A program made the translations under genes and the position numbers. A stretch of 64,000 nucleotides of DNA. It comes from Strobilurus pachycystidiatus (taxonomy: Eukaryota > Basidiomycota > Agaricomycetes > Agaricales > Physalacriaceae). Shown here in pieces: positions 55,754 to 64,000 of the stretch (positions are counted from its first letter, which is position 1; each line of letters opens with the position of its first letter). The notes beneath the pieces were generated by a model, which searched no databases, had not been told where the DNA came from, and saw only the letters and a program-made list of their open reading frames with translations. The DNA lies in NCBI GenBank assembly GCA_019915135.1, contig JAHLMK010000002.1, positions 2,790,001 to 2,854,000 of the forward strand, read 5' to 3'.

Positions 55754-56660
55754 ATGGAACCCTCTACCAACTCGAGCGCCCTTCTGGCGTACCAGTTCGT
55801 GCCCTTCAACAACAGAATGGCAACCAACGCCGATAGTGATGATAGATACGACATGTCGACCTGGCGTCCGGACCGTTCGTTTACTTTCTCTCCAAATATG
55901 CGCAACACTCACAGTACAGACAGTACCTGACGGATGGTTCTACTTAGGGCAAGCCGTCTCTCAGTACTATGACGATCCCCCAGAGTACGGCAGTATGATC
56001 GTCAAAGAGCTCGCCCCCGACGTGTTGAAGGACGTCAAAGACTGGGAGAGGGTCTGGTGCAACAAAGGCTCTGGGTCAAAGACGGGCTGGTACGCTCTCT
56101 GGCACGGCGTTCCGCCGAACGACGACTACGTCGTTCTAGGCGGAATCTTCAGCAGCAAGGATGGATGGGCGAAACCGAGCGGTGATCAGACGCGGGGTAT
56201 CAAAGCTATCCGGAAGGACATGGTGGAGATGTGGTCCGTTGCCCAGAAGTTACCGGAAACCGTCGGTCTGATTGACATGATGTGGTGTAATGCCGGATCG
56301 CGCGGGAAAGAGTGGGGATCTGCATGGTCCATTGGTCAGGGCGGCTACAGTACCCACTATATTTGGCCACTCTGCATGATCCCCTCCGGCGATGACCACG
56401 AGTACACAGAGCCTCCAGGCGATTGGTGCTACTTGCTGCACCTTTCTAAGTGCCAAAGGGTATATTCTTCCGAAGCTGCAAGCGCTGGCGATGCTTACAT
56501 CGAGGACTTCTCTGAGAAGGTGACTCGATACATGTCTTTCTGCGCATCTCTTTATTGACTTTCGCAACAGGGGAAGGGACGTGCCTCGAAGCCTCTCGAT
56601 GCAGAACAACTTTCGAAGGAGCGTGTGGAGGAGTCTCTGACCGAGCCGGGGGACAAGTAG
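55754..56660 (+). CDS. Vps62-domain protein, 3 exons, 268 aa
   Basis: Exons 55754-55874, 55924-56519 and 56571-56660. It begins MEPSTNSSALLAYQFVPF, then RMATNADSDDRYDMSTWRPD, PDGWFYLGQAVSQYYDDPPE, VKELAPDVLKDVKDWERVW, VVLGGIFSSKDGWAKPSGDQ and IKAIRKDMVEMWS. The last exon reads GKGRASKPLDAEQLSKER and ends EPGDK. It is first in a block followed by F-box A (57289) and a decayed F-box B (58785). The biochemical role of the Vps62 domain is unknown. Confidence 0.8.
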
Positions 56661-57288
56661 TGAGGCATCTTAGCCGCATCTGTGACACGAATCATTCTAT
56701 CGCTTGAAATCAAACTACGAGCCTACTATATGGAAAGCCTATCGTATATACATTTCCAGCGGCCTTCTGTCGCGCCCACACTGGGCCACGCTGTCAGCAA
56801 GTAGATTGAATTTCCGAACCAGTTCCAATTTTCACGACTCTTATTTGCAACCTCAGGCTGCTTGGGCGCCGTTTTCTGAGTCGGGCTTCCAACGGTGCGT
56901 AGCTCTGTTCGAACAGAATACCAGAACACGGACCGACAGCTACGCACATGCATGTCTCGTCACTTTCTGTTTCATCAAAAGAAGAGATTATCGTTCATCA
57001 ACGATTTTTGACGGAAAAAGAGGCGCTACTTTCAATGCCTTCAACTTTAATGCATTGGCTGTTGGGCTTACCATCGGCTCCTTTCCCTAAAAGGGAGTTT
57101 GGGTTGGCGCTCGATCGGATCCTATGACTCGAAAGTGTGGCCACACACCCACAATATGTCGAAGCACAATCAGGTACGATGCGACATCTATAGTACCTTC
57201 TAGAGACTTATCTTCTCTCCACCTCAATCTCGGTGTGCACCCAGCTAGTACCTCAACCTGTGTGTATGCTGATTCACGGTCTTTAGAA
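56661..57288. other. Intergenic; shared F-box A upstream region
   Basis: 57125-57285 matches 31730-31880 in inverse orientation (shared GTGGCCACACACCCACAATATGTC-type words), the upstream region of the other family A gene. Nothing else recognised. Confidence 0.45.
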
Positions 57289-58744
57289 ATGTCTGATCTG
57301 CCGGTAGCCGCATCATATTCCATCTCCATCGACGATCTACCAGATGAGCTACTCCTCGAAGTAATGCTCTTTTGCGTGTATGACAGCCCCGGATGGCATG
57401 AGACAGGCGATGGTTCAATCTCTCAGTGGACCCTCTCCTACGTCTGTAGACGATGGAGGAACTTAGCCCTCGGTTGCTCCTCTCTCTGGGCAACCATCTA
57501 TCTATCGGTATCTGCACCGAGAGATGCGTTCAAAGCCCACCTAATTCCCCTGGCGCTAACACGGACTGGAGAGCATGCGCTGAAACTCAACATTAGGGTC
57601 AGAAATCTCGATGATGAGTCGGGTGCTTCCTCTCCGTCGCGTAACAGCATCTCACAGGCTATGAATGCCATTGCGCGGCACGCGTCGCAGTGGCGTTTAG
57701 CTGTGTTCACGTTACCACCATCGTTATTGACCGACCCCATTCTGAGTGGTCCTTTTGACGCGCTCGAGGACCTCAGCATTGGGTGTCACGGCCCAGTACC
57801 CGACTCTGGTATCCCTCTCCAGTGCTTCAGGGACGCACCACTGCTGAAGAGAGTCCAGCAGTGCCACGAGATAATCCCCTTCGAGTTTGCATGGACGAGA
57901 CTGGAGGATTACGATTGCCATTACTACGATGCCGCGACGCTCGAGCGTGCTCGGACAGTCCTCCGGCTGTCGTTGAACCTTTCCAGATTCATGGCGTCGG
58001 ACGTTTGGGACTCCGTAGGGCCGGTGGATGATGCCGGCCGACTCCAGCCTCCAGTCGTGCTTCAGTCCCTTGCCTTTCTTCAGGTGGATCATGAGATCTT
58101 CTTGAAAGATGTTATCGCCCCGAACCTCCAGGAGTTGCACTTCATGAACCAACCTGTTCCTTGGTCTGATTTCAGAGCTTTTCTGGGATCACTACGGTGC
58201 ACAGACATAATTGCCATCTCCTTGTATCCAAGCGACATGGCGCCGGAAGTTGGGGCGAGAACATTGTCCAGGGCGTGTTCATGCCTTTGCGGGTTGGCAA
58301 TTACTGTGTCCCCAGACACGGCGGATCTTTGTACATATCTGAACCTTTTCGCCCATGGAGACATCTTTCCACATCTAAAGTCTCTTACCCTCTCCACTTC
58401 GCATGGAGCGTGGCTACCACCAGGATTCGAGAAGGATGCCTACCTGGACAGGATTTCGCGCCTCCTTTTGAAGCTGTCGGAGGCGAGAGATCTGGAATAT
58501 TGCTGCGTCTCAGCCTGGTCTCAGGTTTGGTATGGACCTCCTGACTATTTCGTGCAGCCCGAGCACGGTCCAGTTCCTCGCGCAGTCTCGCTCCTGCGGG
58601 AAAGAAAATGTCACTTTTTCTTCTTCGGTCAGTCTCGTCCTACTTTTAGCATCCTCCTCCTCTCACACAGAGCAGGTAAAAGATATGTCAATTGAGACAC
58701 CTGGCTTATACGAAGTCTGGGTCGAGAGCTGCTTGTGTCTGTAA
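57289..58744 (+). CDS. F-box protein (family A), 2 exons, 470 aa
   Basis: Exons 57289-58627 and 58671-58744 (43-bp intron, phase 1). The F-box is ISIDDLPDELLLEVMLFCVY plus WTLSYVCRRWRNLALGCSSL, followed by LRR-like segments (LQSLAFLQVDHEIF, APNLQELHFMNQPVPWSDF, LCGLAITVS). The C-terminus is EQVKDMSIETPGLYEVWVES. It is a close paralogue of 30233-31712. A third copy survives as a relic at 61890. Presumed SCF substrate receptor. An in-frame extension upstream of 57289 has no ATG support. Confidence 0.8.
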
Positions 58745-58784
58745 TATAGTCTGTAATGAGTTGTGCGCGAGAGACCTCGACTGT

Positions 58785-59470
58785 TCAAGGGAACCTTCCC
58801 TCCCAGTCGCTCCGCCCAGTCGCTCGTCTCAGATCCCAACACCGCATCCCGCTCCAACGACTCGAAAAAGCTCCTTCTCAGGCACAGATGCCTGCCATGT
58901 GGTTAGTAAGTTAGTCGATGGCGGAGGACGACGAGAACGTACCAAGAAATCTTCTGCTTCCCCGTCGTCTCTGGTTGAACACGCGGTTACCTCAGTCTCG
59001 TACGCACTCTCCGTGAATCAGTAAGGCGATACGTCCGACATTTGAAGTGTTTCGCTGTCCTTCGTCGAGTATTCCTCAAGCTCAAGAGACGCTGGCTGAG
59101 CTCGGGGTCCAAGTCGTGCTTGAGGTCATCAGCGGATGAAAGCTGGGTGACGGATCGGAGCTCATCGTTGTCGTCGCATTGCCTCACGGACCGAAGCTTT
59201 AACGTGCTCACTGTTGGAGTAGGATAGGGTGCAGTCGATGCGTAGTGAGACACCGGTTTGGTGGAGGCAAGTGAGGATGTGAGAGGGGGATCTTCGCCGT
59301 GAACTCCCAGGGATTGGCGGATTGGCTCCGGGGCTGCGATGTTCGCTCTGTGGACTCGACATTGGACTGGAGATGATTCGCTAAGGAACTGTGTTAGGGA
59401 GAAGGCGAAGTTATCGACCTACACGCACTTGATCATGCGGAGGTTGTTGGAGACGATGTGCGGCGAATAT
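58785..59470 (-). pseudogene. Relic of F-box B gene
   Basis: Pieces align in order with the intact gene at 62197-63959: the ETMCSNNVRTL-type start region near 59440, TGVSLR and IDCTLS near 59250, TLKLRSVRQCDDNDEL, DDLKHDLDPELSQRLL near 59100, and the SFFESW/ETSDW last-exon block near 58800-58850. Frames are broken by several indels. The F-box exon is missing. Confidence 0.8.
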
Positions 59471-59559
59471 AGACATACTCCCAGAAGGGAAGTCAGTCGT
59501 CCGACCGGAGTCTACGCGAAGTTAGACTGAGACTGTTAGGGAGCAGCAGAATCTAAGAC

Positions 59560-60153
59560 GGACCTCTCTGCGCGTATACGGGCCAGCAGATTGTAGATGT
59601 GGCACAAAGAGAGAAACAATGGAGAAAATAAAGTGCGGGCAACTGCTCATTCATGTCAATGATTTGATTCGAGAAATCCCCAGGGCGCGTCTCGTCTATT
59701 TCGAATGCAGCTTTCCGCGGCCCTCGTCGGCGCTGGATTTCGAGCATTGCAGCTGTCCGAACGTCGGTCAGCATAGCACGGAGAATGAATTTCTGATAGC
59801 GCGCACCTTCGCGCGCTGTTCGCACCTAGCAGCACCAGTCGAGGCGCATCAAGAGCGGTTGTGTATACCAGGAGGTCTTCGCATTGTTTCCTAGCGTTTG
59901 ATGTTCCAAATTTGAGGGATATAGGTTGCCGATTGCCAGTGTAGGGTTATGCGTCCATGTAAACCGGCGGAGCAATCCTGGGGGCTGGAGCACAGGGAGT
60001 GGGGTGTGCGCAGCAGACCACTGCGTCGGCACAGAAAGACACAGAGGCGGTGCGATCCCGTGCTTTGCCGCAACATTGGGCGGGTAGTCGGGTGATGGTG
60101 AGAGGGAGAGTTTGTGGCGGGGCTGTTTTTCCTCATTGTTGGGTTAGGGTTAT
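59560..60153 (+). repeat. Telomere-motif dispersed repeat
   Basis: Ends GGGTTAGGGTTA at 60141-60152. Its last 200 bp resemble 28907 and 41069 (shared GGGTGATGGTGAGAGGGAGAG-type block). It follows the F-box B relic exactly as the copy at 28907-29500 does, so it was duplicated with the block. Confidence 0.55.
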
Positions 60154-60782
60154 GTGTCATTCTGTCCCGGGCCATGATCGCTGAAACTTAAACAGATCCA
60201 CGACTACGAGCGAGATCTCCCATCCCGCTGAGGGCCCGTACGCACACTACGTCGCGCTTACATCTCATAAGTCTGCGTTGGTATGATATGGCTGACTTCG
60301 GTTCGGACGTTCAGACCGTTTACAATGGTTCGATGGACAGCAAATCACTCCCAGCTGGTCTCCTGCAATCGCTGTATTATGGCTCATGCATTCAAGCTAG
60401 ATCAATAAAAAGGTGGGTAAAAAATTCATCGAAAACGAAGCTCTTACCTTTATGACAGCCCCGAGTCTACTACGCCTGCCGGCGCAGATCTTTCGACACA
60501 GGACTTGGGGACACAGGATTGGAACTTGACGTGTGAGTGGTTATTGTCTATCTTTATTTGCGCTCGGGGAGATGAATCTTCCGTCTCTAGTGCAGCAGTT
60601 GCCTTTCTCCGGCATACAAGACCAGGAAGCCCCGAGCACAAGCCATATGACGTGTATTCTCGCAGGCGCTGACAGTATACACGGACGCCCAAATCGATTC
60701 CTATCACCAGCCACTGAACTAATTGTTCATATTTAAGCGACGCGACTTGATCTACTCAGCCCACCCGCTTCACCTGTCGCCA
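60154..60782. other. Intergenic; upstream block of Vps62 gene
   Basis: 60480-60680 is the conserved Vps62 5' block. The element CATATTTAAGC at about 60729-60739 sits 44-54 bp before the ATG and may be TATA-like. No gene in 60154-60480. Confidence 0.4.
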
Positions 60783-61712
60783 ATGGACTCTACTTCCAAC
60801 TCCACCGTTGTTCTGGGGTACCAATTTGTGCCCTATAATAACAGGATGGCTACCAACGCCGGTAGCGATGATAGATATTATTTGGCAACTTGGCGTCCGG
60901 ACCGTTCGTTTGCTCTTCTTTCTCACACGCGCGTATTGCTCACATAAACACAGTACCTGACGGATGGTTCTATCTCGGCCAAGCCGCGACCCAGTACTGG
61001 GATGATCCCCCCGATTACGGTGCTATTATCGTCAAGGAGCTCGCGCCTAACGTCTTGAAAGACGTCAAAGACTGGGAGATGGTCTGGAACAACAAGGGCT
61101 CTGGGGCAAAGACGGGCTACTACGCTCTCTGGCACGGCGTCCCGCCGAACGACGATTACGTCGTTCTGGGCGGAATTTTTAGCAGCAAGTACGGATACGA
61201 GAAACCGAGTGGTGACCAGACGCGCGGCATCAAAGCCGTCCGGAAGGATGTGGTGGAGATGTGGAGCGTAGCGAAGAACGTCCCGGGCACTGTCGGTCTT
61301 CTTGACATGCTTTGGGACAACGCGGCATCCCGAGGGACACAATACGGATCTGTGTGGTCCCTTGGTCAGGGCGATAGGAGTTATAATTATGTCTGGCCGG
61401 GCTGCATGATCCCCTCTGGCGACGACCAGAACTTCACGGAACCTCCGGGCGACTGGTGCTACTTGCTGCATCTGTCCAAGGCCCGAAGAATAGATAATTC
61501 CGAAGCTGACAGGGCTGCTGATGCTGACGTCGAGGATTTCTCTGAGAAGGTGACTAGTCATGTTTTTCTGCACCTTGCTGTTGAGTTGACTTTCAATACA
61601 GGGGAGGAAACGTGCGTTGAGGCCTATCAGTGCAGACGATGCTTTGAAGGGTCCAGATCAAGTTTCGAAGGGGAGTACGGATAAGGTCTCGACTGAGCCA
61701 GGAGCTAAGTAG
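60783..61712 (+). CDS. Vps62-domain protein, 3 exons, 275 aa
   Basis: Exons 60783-60903, 60954-61549 and 61602-61712. Motifs: MDSTSNSTVVLGYQFVPYNN, MATNAGSDDRYYLATWRPD, PDGWFYLGQAATQYWDDPP, VKELAPNVLKDVKDWEMVW, VVLGGIFSSKYGYEKPSGDQ and MIPSGDDQNFTEPPGDW. The third exon gives GRKRALRPISADDALKGPD and ends EPGAK. The frame read through the second intron (to 61684) is not supported because all copies splice at the same GTGACT donor. It is first gene of the third Vps62 / F-box A / F-box B block. Confidence 0.8.
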
Positions 61713-61889
61713 CAATGAGCCGTTGAGTTGACATATCATCCTTTCTCTGAATGTGAATGTACTTGTATCTGCGTGGAACAAAGATCGATGTAATTCTGAG
61801 ATATGTCTGTACATCCATCGCAACCTTCTGTGCTATTTAAGTTACGACGAGGCCAGCCGACGCCTGCCTCACTCTCTTCTCACTCTTCA

Positions 61890-62075
61890 GGTGAATTAGG
61901 AAGTTCTCTTTCAAAATGTGATCGCTCCCAACCTCCGGACTTCACGATGAAAGCTACTGCTGCTTGGTCTGCTTTCAGAGCTGTTCCGGGATCAATGCGG
62001 TGCTCGAATGTAGTAACCAATACAGTATTTCCCTGTTCCCGATTACGTGGCGCCGTAAGTTAGGTGTCGTTCGAT
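61890..62075 (+). pseudogene. Relic of F-box A gene
   Basis: About 180 bp aligns with nucleotides 58080-58260 of the gene at 57289 (shared words GATCGCTCCCAACCTCC, TTGGTCTGCTTTCAGAGCT, GGGATCAATGCGGTGC, GGCGCCGTAAGTT, corresponding to APNLQEL, WSDFRAF and GSLRC). It has several stops and frameshifts. Start and 3' end are gone. Confidence 0.7.
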
Positions 62076-62196
62076 TATGATAACTCCTGCGCGAGAGACC
62101 CAGTGTATGGATTACGATATAACAATATAATTACTTCCTTGTAGTACGCGCACAGTCCAGGTTCTGGAGTTACACACTTAATCGTACTCTACTCAC

Positions 62197-63959
62197 TCAG
62201 ACGTCCATTGACAATTCGTCAACGTCCGGATACCTCGCCACCTGATGGAACCGTCCCTTCCAGTCACTTGTTTCCAAGTCCAACACCGCGGCCCGCTCCC
62301 ACGACTCGAAAAAGCTCCTCCTCAGGATGTGCACCGAACATACGTTAACATCAAATCCATTGTCAAATCTGTCTTGGCTGTGACACTTCGACTTCCAAGC
62401 CGAGATCCATCCATTGACGCTTGCAGCAAAAGATGCCTGCTGCTGGACCTGGTCCCAGTCGGACTTGGAGATGTTGAAGTAGAGTTGACGGAGGTCGGGC
62501 CAGTGGGAGATGCTGTTTAACACAGATGTCTGTCATGTGGTTGTGTTGGTCGGGGGAGAAGGACGTGGGGCTCAAAGACGTACCAGGAGATATTGCGCTT
62601 CCTCGTTATCCCTGATGGTTACACGCAGAAACCGCAGCTTCGAACACATCCACAAGTTTGCCAGCGCACTCTCCGTGAATCGGTAAGGCGGTACGTCCAA
62701 TATCTGGAGTGTCTCGCTGTGCTTCGTCACCGCTTCCTCGAAGAGACGCTGGCTGAGATCCGACTCCGAGTCGTGCTTGTGGTCATCGGCGGATTGCAGC
62801 TCATCCACGGATTGGACCTCGTCGTCGTCGTCGTCGCAGTGCTTCACGGACCGAAGCTTCAGCGTGTGCAGTGCGGGACCAGGATAGGATAAGAGATAGT
62901 TGATGACCTCTGCGTTGTTTGGAGCGGATAGCGTGCAGTCGATTTCGCGTAGCGATACACCGGTTTGGCGGAGCCATGTGAAGACGTGATGGGGAGTGTC
63001 TTCGGCGTAAACACCAAGGGACTGCAGGACCGGAGACGAGGATGCGATGTCCTTCTCTGTGGAATCGGAATCTGACTCGGAGTCGAGATGATGTTCAGAA
63101 AGGGACCCTGTCGGGGAGAGGGCGAGGTTATCGACATACACGCGCTTGAGCGTGCGGACGTTGTTTGAGACGATGTGCTGGGTGTCGTTGTGCCCTTCGG
63201 CGAGGTTCTTGGCGTGGGAGTTGATTATGAGGGACTGGAGGTGGGGGAAGTAGTAATAGGACTCGGGATTCGCGGCGGAGACGTGAAGCCGTTTGCCGAG
63301 GATGTGCAATTCGGATATGCGCTTGCAGTGTCGAGATAGAGAGTCTATGATTTCTTGCGCGCGAGGACAGAAGTTGTCTACGTCTTCGAGGCTGTACCAA
63401 CCGTCATTAGTTACGCCAGTAAAAGAAATGGACCGACGTACACAAGCGATTGGATATCCACGAGATGCGGGATGAGCTCAAGGAGTTTCTTCTCGGCAGA
63501 GCGAGTTCGAGGGGACCACTTGAGAGCGCGCTCGAGGATGCCTCGAGAGCGATTCTTGAGGGAGCTTTTGCGCAAGGGCACCGGCGGTGGCGTGGTGTCA
63601 GTCCAAACGCCACGATGTTTATACCATGGGCGTCCAGTGATTTTGAGCTGCTTGACCACAGGCCCCAAGCCAGAGTTGGTTCTGGTGGCGTTGCGAAGGA
63701 ATGCAAAGGATGTTCTGAAGTTGCGACGGCTGTAGATGTCGATGCAGATACGTTCAAAGGCGCGTTCCCTGATGGAGGGATCGGAGGCAAGAGCCTTGCA
63801 AGTCAACCGAGCAGTCAGGCAGTCGCGCTGTGTCAACTACGCTTGATTAGTTTGTTGAACTGTGCACAAATTGCAGTCACGTACATGTTTAGCAATCCCA
63901 GCGAGAACGGCGGGGGAATCGAGGACCCGGTCCATGGTGGAGAGCAGAAGACAGAACAT
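62197..63959 (-). CDS. F-box protein (family B), 4 exons, 536 aa
   Basis: Exons (minus): 63959-63885, 63836-63442, 63391-62584 and 62529-62197. Exon 1 (MFCLLLSTMDRVLDSPAVLA) occupies the place of the F-box helix in the paralogues but is a poorer match; a second ATG at 63935 is in frame. Exon 2: LTARLTCKALASD, RERAFERICIDIYS, KQLKITGRPWYKHRGVWTD. Exon 3: ISELHILGKRLH, YYFPHLQSLIINSHA, TGVSLREIDCTLS, LQILDVPPYRFTESAL, KLRFLRVTIRD, with an acidic repeat DDDDDEVQSVDELQSADD. Last exon: HWPDLRQLYFNISKSDWDQV. It is the only intact member of its subgroup; relics lie at 29770 and 58785. Confidence 0.75.
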
Positions 63960-64000
63960 GTATGCGAAAAGCAGAGGTCTTTTTTTTCGCCCTATTTAAG

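Noticed and set aside
1..64000. CRISPR arrays, operons, rRNA or riboswitches
   Set aside because: No regularly spaced direct repeats or bacterial gene arrangement; gene structure is eukaryotic throughout.

Overview
The window reads as nuclear DNA of a filamentous fungus, most likely an agaricomycete basidiomycete. Genes are cut by many GT-AG introns of about 43-60 bp, often with a CTGAC/CTAAC-like branch site. Gene families typical of such genomes recur: F-box proteins, MYND fingers, NmrA-like reductases, Vps62-domain proteins and a MLKL/HeLo-like helical-bundle family. There is no operon structure and I see no rRNA, tRNA or CRISPR array. Gene models below are joined by eye from splice signals and paralogue alignment; reading phases close wherever exons are listed.

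Layout. 0-4 kb: a MYND-finger gene and a cluster of Lys/Gly/Asp/Thr-rich genes, one of them broken by a hAT-type MITE. 6-7.3 kb: an alpha/beta hydrolase with six exons. 8-11.5 kb: two diverged F-box/LRR-like genes. 12-23.4 kb: an accessory stretch with NmrA-like genes (one dead), two paralogous MLKL/HeLo-like genes, a Vps62 gene, two copies of a MITE (one interrupted by a nested 1.1-kb element) and telomere-motif repeats. 24-28.6 kb: two F-box paralogues around a frameshifted F-box gene. 29-32 kb, 55.7-59.5 kb and 60.8-64 kb: three copies of one block (Vps62 - F-box A - F-box B) in which different members have decayed. 33.8-36.6 kb: tandem NmrA genes. 36.7-41 kb: tandem F-box B genes. 41.8-44.1 kb: tandem Vps62 genes. 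44.6-51.1 kb: a ten-exon, about 1990-residue gene with the architecture of a bacterial Tc/SpvB-RHS toxin (TcB-TcC fused). A small unknown gene (51.7-52.6 kb) diverges from it.

The standout is the SpvB-TcB-RHS gene. It is a bacterial-type toxin scaffold carrying nine fungal introns and a C-terminal region after the RHS core that I cannot assign. The second theme is turnover: segmental duplications with reciprocal loss, MITE insertions with visible target duplications, and a dispersed repeat whose one end is a CCCTAACCC telomere-like motif. Together these suggest a fast-evolving, possibly subtelomere-derived region. How the gene products work together cannot be read from the DNA; no metabolic cluster is evident.
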